Part shown: positions 9,562 through 18,131 of the stretch, piece by piece
How positions within the stretch are numbered: the first letter of the stretch is position 1
Layout of the letters: every line of letters begins with the position of its first letter
NCBI GenBank assembly: GCA_963846585.1
Contig: CAWJWO010000001.1
Span: 274,579 to 338,578 of the forward strand
DNA length: 64,000 bases
Direction: 5' to 3'
Source: JAAUTT01 sp963846585
GTDB lineage: Bacteria > Bacteroidota > Bacteroidia > Bacteroidales > JAAUTT01
Position numbers and translations under genes: made by a program
Notes under the pieces: model-generated
The model's database searches: none
Seen by the model: only the letters and a program-made list of their open reading frames with translations
What the model was told of the DNA's origin: nothing

Positions 9562-10347
9562 ATGACAACTAAAAAAAATATGAATGTAAAGGCCGAAAGT
9601 TTGGATGATATTGTATTTGAAGGACGTAATAAGGAATATGGCGCATATTATATCCGTAAAAAATATAACAGGTTCATACTTACTGCCTTTTTAATAGCGT
9701 TCGTTATTGTAACAACTGCTGCGGTAGTACCACTAATTGAAAGTTATTACAATAAAGAAAAAAATGCCAAAAAACTTCAGAAAATCGTAACCATGGAGAT
9801 GGAAAAGCTTGATAAGGACGAGCCGCCACCACCTCCCCCACCACCTCCTCCTCCTGAAGCTATTCAGGAACAGGTCAAATTCAGGGCTCCGGTTGTGGTT
9901 GATACGGTTAAAGAAGAGGTTCAGCTTGCTTCAACAGACGACATTATTACCGATACAAAAAACGATGCCCCGCCTACCGAAATAGTTGTGAAAGAAAAGA
10001 ATGATGCGGTTGTTGTTGAAGAGGAAAAAGTATTTATAAGCGTGGAAGAAAACGCAACCTTTCAGGGTGGTGATATAAGTGGTTTTGCTACCTGGGTTAA
10101 GGAACACATAGTTTTTCCCGAAAGCGCTTTGGAGATGGGTATCGAAGGAAGAGTTACCGTACAATTTGTAGTTAATTCCAAAGGTAAAATAGAAAAAATT
10201 AGTGTATTACGTGGCGTGGACCCTGTGCTTGATCAGGCAGTTGTGAATGCAATACAAAGCTCTCCCAAATGGACACCTGGTAAACAAGGCGGTAAACCTG
10301 TAAAACAGCAGTTTGTTATACCGGTGAATTTCAAATTAACTAAATAA
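9562..10347 (+). CDS. tonB: TonB energy transducer
   Basis: 261 residues. A cytosolic N-terminus with the Bacteroidota TonB motif LDDIVFEGRNKEYGAYYIRK precedes one membrane helix (about 35-55). A run of eleven prolines follows (DEPPPPPPPPPPPEA, about residues 90-102), spanning the periplasm, and the C-terminal TonB domain ends the protein (FPESALEMGIEGRVTVQFVV, then VLRGVDPVLDQAVVNAI, SPKWTPGKQGGKPVKQQF, VIPVNFKL). It couples the ExbBD proton channel to outer-membrane receptors. Last gene of the operon, with a terminator about 100 nt downstream. Confidence 0.93.
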   Translation: MTTKKNMNVKAESLDDIVFEGRNKEYGAYYIRKKYNRFILTAFLIAFVIVTTAAVVPLIESYYNKEKNAKKLQKIVTMEMEKLDKDEPPPPPPPPPPPEAIQEQVKFRAPVVVDTVKEEVQLASTDDIITDTKNDAPPTEIVVKEKNDAVVVEEEKVFISVEENATFQGGDISGFATWVKEHIVFPESALEMGIEGRVTVQFVVNSKGKIEKISVLRGVDPVLDQAVVNAIQSSPKWTPGKQGGKPVKQQFVIPVNFKLTK

Positions 10348-10447
10348 TAGCTAGGGGACAGGGACTAGGGGCTAGTGGCTAGTGGGGGAAAATTATAATA
10401 GTTACTGGTTTTCCTTAAAACAAAATAATTGATATAAAAATAAATAG

Positions 10448-10476
10448 GACGGCTGATAACAAGCCGTCTTTTTTTT
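10448..10476 (+). terminator. rho-independent terminator after tonB
   Basis: Perfect 7-bp stem GACGGCT (10448-10454) / AGCCGTC (10462-10468) with a 7-nt loop and a run of eight T. A short word-repeat (CTAGGGG-type, 10349-10390) lies between the tonB stop and this hairpin. Confidence 0.85.
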
Positions 10477-10482
10477 ATTCTG

Positions 10483-10514
10483 TTTGTATATAGGCCCAAA
10501 AGTTATTATCTTTA
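10483..10514 (+). promoter_or_regulatory. promoter of the aspartase gene
   Basis: TTTG (10483-10486), 20-nt spacer, then TATCTTTA (10507-10514), close to the Bacteroidota consensus TTTG-N19-21-TANNTTTG. It lies right after the tonB terminator and 19 nt before the ATG at 10534. Confidence 0.6.
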
Positions 10515-10533
10515 CTTGTATAATTGATTAAAT

Positions 10534-11970
10534 ATGAGGGTAGAATCAGACTTTTTAGGTGAACGTGAATTAAGTCCTGATGCATTATTTGGAATACAAT
10601 CTCTCCGTGCTAATGAAAATTTTCCTGATAAAACTCCATTTGCCATTGAGTGGTACAAAGCCATAGGTATTACAAAACTTGCTTGTTACAATACTTACAG
10701 GAAATTTAAAAAGGCCGTAAGCGATCTCCCTTCTAATGAAAAGGCAAACCTGAGCTTTATTGATGATAAAATTCTGGATGCCATGGAAAAAAGTGCCATG
10801 GAAGTTTGCGAAGGCCTTCATTATGAGAATTTCATCGTTCCGGCCATACAGGGTGGTGCCGGTACGAGTATTAATATGAATCTTAATGAAATAATTGCCA
10901 ACCGGTCCTTACAATTGATAGGAAAACATCCAGGAGATTATTCAGTTGTCGACCCCCTCGAACATGCCAATGTTTATCAGTCTACAAACGATGTTATCCC
11001 TACTTCTTTGAAAATTACAATCATGCGGTTGTTAAACCTTCTTGAAGAGTCAATTAACAGGCATAGGAGTAAAATTGAGGAAATTGAAAACGATAACCGT
11101 GATACCTTAAGGATTGGTTATACACAAATGCAGGAAGCAGTCCCGTCATCATACGGCCGTCTGTTCAGCACATATTCGGAAGCTTTATCAAGGGATTGGT
11201 GGAGAGTTTCCAAATGTTCGGAACGCATTAAAGTTGTCAACCTGGGCGGAGGGGCTATTGGGACTGGACTTTCAATATCCCGTTTTTTTATCATGGAAGT
11301 TGTTCAGGAACTTCAAAGACTTACAGGATTACCGGTAACCAGGGGTGAAAACCTCCAGGATGCCACCAATAACCTTGATTCCCTGGTTGAAATACATGCT
11401 ACTGTTAAGGCCCACGCTGTTAACCTGCATAAAATAGTTTCTGATTTAAGGCTGTTATCTTCAGATGTTGCTGCCTCCCATGAAATTGAAATACCTGCTA
11501 AACAGGTTGGAAGTACTATTATGCCAGGGAAAATTAATCCGGTTATCTCCGAATTTGTAATAGGTGCAGCACATAAAACCTATTCAAACGATGTATTGGT
11601 TACTTCTCTTTGTGCAGAAGGATGTTTAGAATTAAATGCCTATATTCCTGTTATAGGCCATGCTATAATCGAAAGCCTCAATCTTCTTATCGCCGCTAAC
11701 GAAACTATATTTGAAAATCTGTTAACAGGATTAATAATCCATAAAGAGATTGCAGAAAAGCGCCTGCTTAAAAGTCCTGCCATTACTACAGCTTTAAGCC
11801 AGTACATTGGATATCATCAGGCTGCCAAACTAGCCCTCGAAATGAAAACCTCCAAAAAAGATATCTATGAGGCCAACAGAAAGCTTCATTTAATTGACGA
11901 AAAGTTGCTGCAACAAATACTGGAACCTCATAATTTGCTTAAGTTGGGGTTTTCGGTGAGAAATTCTTAA
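10534..11970 (+). CDS. aspA: aspartate ammonia-lyase
   Basis: 478 residues, the usual length of aspartase. It belongs to the fumarase/aspartase superfamily: GGAGTSINMNLNEIIANRS near residue 110, TSTNDVIPT-like segment YQSTNDVIPTSLK, and the catalytic SS-loop signature GSTIMPGKINPV at about 326-337. The NMNxNEIIANR motif favours aspartase (L-aspartate to fumarate plus ammonia, cytoplasm) over fumarase. A promoter and terminator on its 5' side suggest a single-gene unit. Convergent with the PPK2 gene; its stop codon lies inside the left arm of an inverted repeat. Confidence 0.85.
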   Translation: MRVESDFLGERELSPDALFGIQSLRANENFPDKTPFAIEWYKAIGITKLACYNTYRKFKKAVSDLPSNEKANLSFIDDKILDAMEKSAMEVCEGLHYENFIVPAIQGGAGTSINMNLNEIIANRSLQLIGKHPGDYSVVDPLEHANVYQSTNDVIPTSLKITIMRLLNLLEESINRHRSKIEEIENDNRDTLRIGYTQMQEAVPSSYGRLFSTYSEALSRDWWRVSKCSERIKVVNLGGGAIGTGLSISRFFIMEVVQELQRLTGLPVTRGENLQDATNNLDSLVEIHATVKAHAVNLHKIVSDLRLLSSDVAASHEIEIPAKQVGSTIMPGKINPVISEFVIGAAHKTYSNDVLVTSLCAEGCLELNAYIPVIGHAIIESLNLLIAANETIFENLLTGLIIHKEIAEKRLLKSPAITTALSQYIGYHQAAKLALEMKTSKKDIYEANRKLHLIDEKLLQQILEPHNLLKLGFSVRNS

Positions 11971-12135
11971 CCCCAACCCCTTAAAAAAAGGGGCCATAAC
12001 TTTACTTCGAAAAATTGCTTAACTTATTTAAAAAGTTTAAATTTTAATTAATAGATAAAACGAATAATATTAAATAAACTAAAGTACTTTTATCAGATAA
12101 CAGTTATAGCCCCTTTTTAAGTGGTTGGGGTTAAG
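11966..12135. repeat. MITE-like inverted repeat between convergent genes
   Basis: Left arm 11966-12001 (CTTAACCCCAACCCCTTAAA...) and right arm 12102-12135 are imperfect reverse complements (two substitutions, 2 nt length difference in the A-run), separated by about 100 nt of AT-rich DNA. Each arm also contains a small CCCCTT/AAGGGG hairpin. The left arm includes the aspartase stop codon. It may be a small non-autonomous mobile element that serves as a two-way terminator. Confidence 0.65.
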
Positions 12136-12198
12136 CATATTACAATAATAATCTAATTTCTTAAATCAAACAAATGTTAAATAATAATTTCTTTACGA

Positions 12199-13062
12199 TT
12201 ATTTCTCAGCCAGGAGTTTTTGTTTGCACACTTTTAGCACTTCTTCCTGTTCCTTGCTGATGGTTGGGTATTCAAGGCCTAATGATTTCAATGTCTGCAC
12301 AATAACTTCCGAAATCATTAAACGGGCATACCACTTTTTATCGGAAGGTATCACATACCATGGAGCGTTTACAGTACTGGTTTTTTGAATAGTATCCTGG
12401 TAACATTTCTGGTAATCATTCCAGTATTGCCGTTCATTAATATCTGCATTTGAAAATTTCCAGTTTTTTGTTTTATCTTCTATACGCTCAAGTAGTCTAT
12501 CCTTTTGTTCTTCTTTTGATATGTGAAGAAAAAATTTAATAGTAATGATTCCATTTTCATACAGGTATTGTTCAAAATTACATATTTGCCGGAACCTGTT
12601 TTTCCAAATGTCATCCTTAACCATTGCTTTTGGAATATGTTGGTTTTTTATGAGGTCGTGCACACGAACTACCAGCACATCTTCATAATAGGACCGGTTA
12701 AATATGCCTATTAATCCCCGTTCAGGAAGATTTTTTGATGCACGCCAAAGGTAATCGTGATTTAATTCTTCCACAGAAGGTTGTTTGAAACTATGCACTG
12801 TAGTAGCTTGTGGATTCAATCCGGACATTACATGTTTTATTGCCCCGTCCTTCCCTGCTGTATCCATTGCCTGAAAAATAATTAATAAAGCATATTGATC
12901 CTGTGCGTATAGTTTTCCCTGAAGATCCGCCATTAATTCAATATTTTCTAAAAGTTGTTTTTCAGTCTCTTCTTTTGATTCAAATTTGCCTGTTTGATTG
13001 GTTTTAAATTCTGACAGATTAAAGGCTGAATTATGCTCAATCTTAAATTTGCTTATATCCAT
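12199..13062 (-). CDS. PPK2-family polyphosphate:nucleotide phosphotransferase
   Basis: 287 residues, typical of single-domain PPK2 enzymes. The Walker A loop FQAMDTAGKDGAI (about residues 66-78), FNRSYYEDVLVVRVH, and a lid-like region with EEQKDRLLERIEDKTKNWKF are all present, as is the late APWYVIPSDKKWYARLMI motif. PPK2 enzymes transfer phosphate between polyphosphate and AMP/ADP/GDP in the cytoplasm; the shape of this one fits the polyP:AMP/ADP class III group but the nucleotide preference is inferred. ATG at 13062. Confidence 0.87.
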   Translation of the reverse strand: MDISKFKIEHNSAFNLSEFKTNQTGKFESKEETEKQLLENIELMADLQGKLYAQDQYALLIIFQAMDTAGKDGAIKHVMSGLNPQATTVHSFKQPSVEELNHDYLWRASKNLPERGLIGIFNRSYYEDVLVVRVHDLIKNQHIPKAMVKDDIWKNRFRQICNFEQYLYENGIITIKFFLHISKEEQKDRLLERIEDKTKNWKFSNADINERQYWNDYQKCYQDTIQKTSTVNAPWYVIPSDKKWYARLMISEVIVQTLKSLGLEYPTISKEQEEVLKVCKQKLLAEK

Positions 13063-13083
13063 TATTTTTTCCTATTATTTATT

Positions 13084-13140
13084 GTTCACACTGTTGCCTG
13101 TCCTCTGTCCTCTGTCCTCTGTCTACTGCACATCTGCACA
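13084..13140. repeat. heptamer repeat TCCTCTG
   Basis: Tandem TCCTCTG/TCTACTG heptamers followed by CACATCTGCACATC, ending exactly at the stop codon of the MBL-fold gene. Same word family as the TTCTGTC arrays near 39,480 and 44,480. Confidence 0.6.
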
Positions 13141-13893
13141 TCATTTCATCATCCTCACCCTTATTTCAATATCCTTCCGGTCTTTTAACAGTGCCAGTAA
13201 CTTATTTACATCAGTTTCACCATAATGATAAGGATAAAGTATTTTTGGGTGTATCATTTTTGCTGCATCGGCAGTCTGTTCCGGTGTCATCGTGTAAGGT
13301 TGGTTCATTGGAATAAAGGCGATATCGATTTTCCCAAAGTTTTTCATCTCAGGAATATTTTCAGTATCGCCGGCAATATACATTCTTATATTACCAAAAG
13401 TTAAAATATAGCCATTTCCTTCCCCTTTAGGATGATATGGTTGTCCATCAGGCCGTTTTGCTGTTAAATTATATGCAGGTACTGCCTGGATTCCTATTCC
13501 GTGATAATTTTGCACATCACCGTTTTTCATTATAGTTTTATTTTCTTTGTATTTTGCAATCCGATCACATGCTTCTGTATAAAATATATGCGTAGATTCT
13601 TTTTTAATTGCCGATATAGCAATTGTATCCATATGGTCCATGTGATCATGAGTTACAATAATCAAATCAGCTTTGGGAAGATAAGAATAATTTCCCACTT
13701 TGGAAAACGGGTCTGCATAAATTGTAAGCTTATTAAATTCAAACCATAATGACCCATGTCCCACAAAATGAATTATCAGGTTACCCTGGTTGGTACTAAT
13801 AGTATCAGGTTTTTGAACTGCTACAGATTTTGCTGAGCTCATATTCATATTAATCATGGCAACTATAATAATAATACAATATCTTGTTTTCAT
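13141..13893 (-). CDS. exported MBL-fold metal-dependent hydrolase
   Basis: 250 residues. A cleavable signal peptide is likely (MKTRYCIIIIVAMINMNMSSA). Metallo-beta-lactamase fold motifs: VGHGSLWFEFNKLTIYADP, the metal-binding IVTHDHMDHMD, FGNIRMYIAGDTE, IAFIPMN and a late LYPYHYGET, as in the UPF0173/UlaG-like group of MBL hydrolases. Substrate unknown. The signal peptide suggests a periplasmic location, which is less usual for this group. Confidence 0.8.
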   Translation of the reverse strand: MKTRYCIIIIVAMINMNMSSAKSVAVQKPDTISTNQGNLIIHFVGHGSLWFEFNKLTIYADPFSKVGNYSYLPKADLIIVTHDHMDHMDTIAISAIKKESTHIFYTEACDRIAKYKENKTIMKNGDVQNYHGIGIQAVPAYNLTAKRPDGQPYHPKGEGNGYILTFGNIRMYIAGDTENIPEMKNFGKIDIAFIPMNQPYTMTPEQTADAAKMIHPKILYPYHYGETDVNKLLALLKDRKDIEIRVRMMK

Positions 13894-13971
13894 ATCATAT
13901 CAATTAGTTTTAGTAAAATTAATTAAATTATTGCATGATGTCAAGTAATTTTGATTCTTAAGAGTAAATTT

Positions 13972-14090
13972 GTATTAAGAAAAGTAGGATGGTAGGATTG
14001 TAGGATAGTAAAATCTGATTTCTGCTTTCTGTCTTCTTTTTAGTCCTCAGTCTTGGTTCCTGGTTCTTGATACCTGGCTCTAAAAAAAAT
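13972..14090. repeat. intergenic word mosaic (F-H)
   Basis: TAGGATGG/TAGGATTG words, then TTCTGTCTTC words, then CTTGGTTCCTGGTTCTTG and CCTGGCTCTA just ahead of hydF. Same word order (F then H) as at 39,440-39,640 and 44,480-44,550. Confidence 0.7.
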
Positions 14091-14104
14091 AATGTATATA
14101 AAAT

Positions 14105-15334
14105 ATGAACTCAAAAGGAAAAGATGCAAAGCCACATATTGGAATATTCGGATGCCGGAATAAAGGTAAAAGTTCAATCATAAATGTATTTGCCAAACAA
14201 GAAGTGGCAATTGTTTCTGCTATACCTGGGACCACAACTGATCCGGTAAAAAAATCGATTGAAATTCCTGGTATTGGACCTGTTATCCTTATTGACACAG
14301 CTGGAATTGACGATTCAGGTGAATTGGGATTAATGCGTACTGAGAAATCAATAGAAACAATAAATACGGTTGATGCTGCTTTACTAATCATATCAGACAA
14401 TTATATCGGAGATACGGAAAATAAACTAATAAATACTTTTACTGATTTTGATATTCCATATTTATTAATTCACAACAAAGCGGATATCCAACCATTAAGT
14501 ATAGATGTTAAAAAGCAAATTGAAAAAGAAACCGGAACTCAGGTAATTGATTTCAGTGCTGTTAATCCGGCAGGATTAGAAAACCTTATAATTGAAATAA
14601 AAAAAATTATACCACAATCGGCATATCAAAAAACATCATTGGTTGGGAACCTGGTTAAGCATGGAGATACTGTTCTTCTTATCACTCCTGTTGATATCGA
14701 AGCTCCGGAAGGCCGCTTAATCCTGCCCCAAATTCAGGTTATACGTGATGTTCTCGATAATGATTGCATTGCAATAGTAGTAAAGGAACGTGAACTGGAT
14801 ACATTTTTAAAAAGGCTTTCACCCAGGCCCTCACTGGCAATTACTGACAGCCAGGTATTTTTAAAAGCCGATGCAAGCATCCCAAAGGATATTCCGCTTA
14901 CAAGCTTTAGCATAGTACTTGCATATAATAAAGGCGATTTTGATAACTATCTTAAAGGTACACCTCATCTGGGAAAGTTAAAGGACGGGGATAGATTGTT
15001 AATCCTTGAATCGTGCACGCACCATGTATCATGCGATGATATTGGCCGTATGAAGATCCCACGCTGGATTTCAAATTTTAGCGGCCGAAAGCTCGATTTC
15101 GACGTTGTATCAGGTTTAGATTCCCTTCCACGGGAAATCCACGATTATGCCATAGTCATTCAATGCGGGGGATGCATGATAACACGGAAACAACTGATGA
15201 ACAGGCTCAAACCTGCCATCGATGCAGGAATACCAGTAACTAATTACGGTATGACTATCGCCTGGGTGCAGGGAATTTATGAACGGGCTGTTTCTCCCTT
15301 TACTAAAATTCCTGTTTCCTCCGACTATCTATAG
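14105..15334 (+). CDS. hydF: [FeFe]-hydrogenase H-cluster maturation GTPase HydF
   Basis: 409 residues. N-terminal GTPase: P-loop GCRNKGKSS (about 16-24), switch region AIPGTTTDPV, DTAGIDDSG, and HNKAD for guanine recognition. C-terminal Fe-S domain with ligands in the HydF pattern CxH-x(about 47)-CxxC: C304, H306, then C354 and C357 in QCGGCM. HydF is the scaffold on which the diiron subcluster is assembled before transfer to hydrogenase HydA. hydE follows after 9 nt. HydG and a hydrogenase are not in this window. Confidence 0.93.
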   Translation: MNSKGKDAKPHIGIFGCRNKGKSSIINVFAKQEVAIVSAIPGTTTDPVKKSIEIPGIGPVILIDTAGIDDSGELGLMRTEKSIETINTVDAALLIISDNYIGDTENKLINTFTDFDIPYLLIHNKADIQPLSIDVKKQIEKETGTQVIDFSAVNPAGLENLIIEIKKIIPQSAYQKTSLVGNLVKHGDTVLLITPVDIEAPEGRLILPQIQVIRDVLDNDCIAIVVKERELDTFLKRLSPRPSLAITDSQVFLKADASIPKDIPLTSFSIVLAYNKGDFDNYLKGTPHLGKLKDGDRLLILESCTHHVSCDDIGRMKIPRWISNFSGRKLDFDVVSGLDSLPREIHDYAIVIQCGGCMITRKQLMNRLKPAIDAGIPVTNYGMTIAWVQGIYERAVSPFTKIPVSSDYL

Positions 15335-15343
15335 AAAACTAAA

Positions 15344-16438
15344 ATGAGAGATTTACTTTATAAGGAAAATCTGGAAAAGGAGGATATTGTTAAACTTCTC
15401 ATGGCTGATGAGGATGAAACAAAACAATTGTTTGCCAGGTCTTCCGAAGTAAAGGAAGCATTTGTAGGTAATACAGTATATTTCCGTGGTCTGATTGAAT
15501 TTTCAAATATTTGTGGGAAAAATTGTTATTATTGCGGAATTCGCGCCGGAAACTTAAATTTAGAACGTTACAACCTGTCAAACGATGAAATCCTGGATGC
15601 TGCCAGGTTTGCATACGAAAACCATTATGCATCGGTTGTTCTTCAATCCGGCGAAGTTGCAAGTGACTCTTTTTGTAAGCGGATTGAATATATTTTACAT
15701 GAAATAAAAAACAGATTCAATGGAAATTTAGGAGTTACCCTTTCACTTGGAGAACAATGTGAAGAGGTATACCAAAGATGGTTCAACGCGGGAGCACACA
15801 GATATTTACTGAGAATAGAAACAACCAACCAGGACTTGTTTCAACGTATACATCCAAACGATTTGCATCATAGCTTCGATACAAGGATGCAATGTTTATA
15901 TTCTTTGAAGAAAATCGGGTACCAGGTTGGTACCGGAGTAATGATGGGACTTCCTTTTCAGACATTAGAGGATTTAGCTGACGATTTGATATTTATTCGC
16001 AGTTTCGATGCAGATATGGTTGGAATGGGCCCATATATAGAACATCCTGATACACCTTTATTTAAATATCGCCAACTTTTACTTCCCAGGAAGGAACGCC
16101 TGATAATTGGTTTAAAAATGATTGCTATCCTAAGGTTGATGATGAAAGATATTAACATTGCATCGGCTACGGCATTACAGGCAATAGATTCTATGGGCCG
16201 TGAAAAAGGCATTAAGGTTGGTGCAAATATCCTGATGCCCAATATAACACCGGCACAATACAGGAACAAATATAAACTTTATGAGGACAAGCCATGCATT
16301 GATGAAAATCCGGATGACTGCCTGCAATGCCTTGAAACCCGGATCAGTATAACCGGAAATACAATAGGTTATGATCAGTGGGGAGATTCCCGCAGGTTCC
16401 GGAATAGGAAGAAGGAAGAGGGACGTGAAAGGACGTGA
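15344..16438 (+). CDS. hydE: [FeFe]-hydrogenase maturase HydE (radical SAM)
   Basis: 364 residues. Radical SAM cluster motif CGKNCYYCG with C57, C61 and C64, followed by a BATS-like C-terminal region (GREKGIKVGANILMPNITP). HydE takes part in building the dithiomethylamine-bridged diiron centre. It is probably translated together with hydF. The last about 10 codons (RKKEEGRERT and stop) are made of the GGACGTGAAA word repeat that continues downstream, so the native C-terminus may have been replaced or extended by the repeat. Confidence 0.92.
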   Translation: MRDLLYKENLEKEDIVKLLMADEDETKQLFARSSEVKEAFVGNTVYFRGLIEFSNICGKNCYYCGIRAGNLNLERYNLSNDEILDAARFAYENHYASVVLQSGEVASDSFCKRIEYILHEIKNRFNGNLGVTLSLGEQCEEVYQRWFNAGAHRYLLRIETTNQDLFQRIHPNDLHHSFDTRMQCLYSLKKIGYQVGTGVMMGLPFQTLEDLADDLIFIRSFDADMVGMGPYIEHPDTPLFKYRQLLLPRKERLIIGLKMIAILRLMMKDINIASATALQAIDSMGREKGIKVGANILMPNITPAQYRNKYKLYEDKPCIDENPDDCLQCLETRISITGNTIGYDQWGDSRRFRNRKKEEGRERT

Positions 16439-16660
16439 AAGGACGTGAAAAGACGTGGAGGGACGTGAAAAAGAAGACAGAAGACAGAGAACAGAAAACA
16501 GAGGATCTTATTGGCGATTCTAGATTTTGGATTCTAGATTTAAGATTTATGAATTACAACTTAAGTAGAACTAATTAAATCGCAAATCGCAAATCGCGAA
16601 TCTGAAATCGCAATTCTCCAGCCCTAGTCCCTAGTCCCTAGCCACTGGCCCCTCTTATAA
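16415..16660. repeat. intergenic word mosaic overlapping the hydE 3' end
   Basis: In order: GGACGTGAAA decamers (x4-5), AGAAGACAG words, TAGATTY words, AATCGCA heptamers (x3-4), and CCTAGTC/CCTAGCC words. The hydE stop codon TGA is part of the second GGACGTGAAA unit. Confidence 0.8.
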
Positions 16661-16682
16661 ACAAATAAACGTATAAACAATA

Positions 16683-17933
16683 TTGAAAGAATACGATGTA
16701 ATAGTAGCAGGCGCAGGAGCCGCAGGATTAATAGCAGCAGGAAGAGCGGCCGGACTTGGGCTTAATGTATTGCTGGTTGAAAAAATGGAGAGGGCCGGAC
16801 GTAAGCTGCTCATAACCGGGAAAGGCCGGTGTAATATAACTAACGATTCGGATATAGCTGAATATTTTAAACATATAAATCCCAACGGGAAATTTTTAAA
16901 GCATGCATTTTCTACGTTTTTTGTCTATGACATTATTTCTTTGCTTAACCGTAATAATGTTGAAACAATTGTTGAAAGAGGGGGACGTATTTTCCCTGTC
17001 AGCAATAAATCCGCTGATATAGTCGTAGCTTTGCTAAAATGGGTTACAGCTTATAAAACAGATATTCTTTATAATGCCAGGGCTGTAAAATTATTGTCAG
17101 GGGATTCAAAAGTTCAGGGTATTGAAGTAAATATAAATGGTACAATTAAAACTATCTTATCTGAAAATGTAATTCTTTGTACCGGGGGAAATTCTTATCC
17201 TGCTACTGGTTCTAAAGGAGATGGTTATCGCCTTGCGCAATCAGTAGGGCATACAATTGAACCTGTATGGCCGGCATTAGTACCTTTGGAAACTGAAGGG
17301 GATAGTGCAAAACAACTCCAGGGGTTAAGCCTTAAAAATGTTAATGCAGTTGTATGGGTTGATGGTAAAAAACAATCTGAAGAATTTGGTGAAATGTTAT
17401 TTACTCATTTTGGCCTGTCAGGGCCTATAATACTTACATTAAGCAGAATGGTCGTTTATGCCCTGAGAAATAAGAGTAAGGTTGAAATATCAATTGACCT
17501 GAAACCTGCTTTAGATCATCAAAAGCTTGATTCCCGCTTGGTGCGGGATTTGAATGAACATGGGAAAAAAAGAATTGACAATATTTTCAGAGAATGGCTG
17601 CCTTCCAAATTAATTCCTGTTTTTTTAAACAAAATCGGAATTAATCCTTCAATGGAATGTAACCAGGTAAATTCTAAAATCAGAAAGCAAATTTTACTTT
17701 TAATGAAAGATCTCCGATTTACGGTTTCAGGGCACCGGTCATTTAAAGAAGCAATTATTACCGCAGGCGGAGTAAGTCTGTCTGAAATAAATTCTAAAAC
17801 CATGGAATCTAAAATTTTAAAAGGCTTATATTTTGCAGGCGAAGTAATCGACCTGGATGCAAATACAGGCGGTTATAACCTTCAGATTGCATGGTCAACA
17901 GGTTGGCTGGCGGCAAGCTCATGTAAAAAATAA
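16683..17933 (+). CDS. NAD(P)/FAD-dependent oxidoreductase, BaiN/HI0933-like
   Basis: 416 residues. The N-terminal Rossmann motif VAGAGAAGLIAAGRAA binds FAD. KLLITGKGRCNITN and the C-terminal FAGEVIDLDANTGGYNLQIA are typical of the HI0933/YhiN/BaiN flavoprotein family. The family's reaction is generally unassigned (BaiN of gut clostridia acts on bile-acid intermediates). The start is a TTG at 16683, right before the Rossmann strand; no ATG is available upstream in frame. Confidence 0.85.
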   Translation: MKEYDVIVAGAGAAGLIAAGRAAGLGLNVLLVEKMERAGRKLLITGKGRCNITNDSDIAEYFKHINPNGKFLKHAFSTFFVYDIISLLNRNNVETIVERGGRIFPVSNKSADIVVALLKWVTAYKTDILYNARAVKLLSGDSKVQGIEVNINGTIKTILSENVILCTGGNSYPATGSKGDGYRLAQSVGHTIEPVWPALVPLETEGDSAKQLQGLSLKNVNAVVWVDGKKQSEEFGEMLFTHFGLSGPIILTLSRMVVYALRNKSKVEISIDLKPALDHQKLDSRLVRDLNEHGKKRIDNIFREWLPSKLIPVFLNKIGINPSMECNQVNSKIRKQILLLMKDLRFTVSGHRSFKEAIITAGGVSLSEINSKTMESKILKGLYFAGEVIDLDANTGGYNLQIAWSTGWLAASSCKK

Positions 17934-17987
17934 TTATGGATTACTAATTTATAATGCGAATTAAGGGTAAAAATTTTCATAAAAGCT

Positions 17988-18120
17988 TTACCACAAAGGT
18001 ACACTAAGTCAATCACTAAGGTACACAAAGGATAATTTAAAATATACTTGATTTTATCAATTAAAAGGATTAGTTCCTTTGTGTTACTTTGTGTAAACCT
18101 TTGTGATCTTTGTGGTTAAT
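17988..18120. repeat. imperfect inverted repeat (ACCACAAAGG arms) between convergent genes
   Basis: Left arm around 17989-18032 (ACCACAAAGGTACACTAAGT...) pairs imperfectly with the right arm around 18072-18118 (...TTTGTGATCTTTGTGGTTAA). It sits between two convergent stop codons and could act as a two-way terminator. CACAAAGG-type direct repeats are also present within each arm. Confidence 0.6.
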
Positions 18121-18131
18121 TTTTTCAATAA

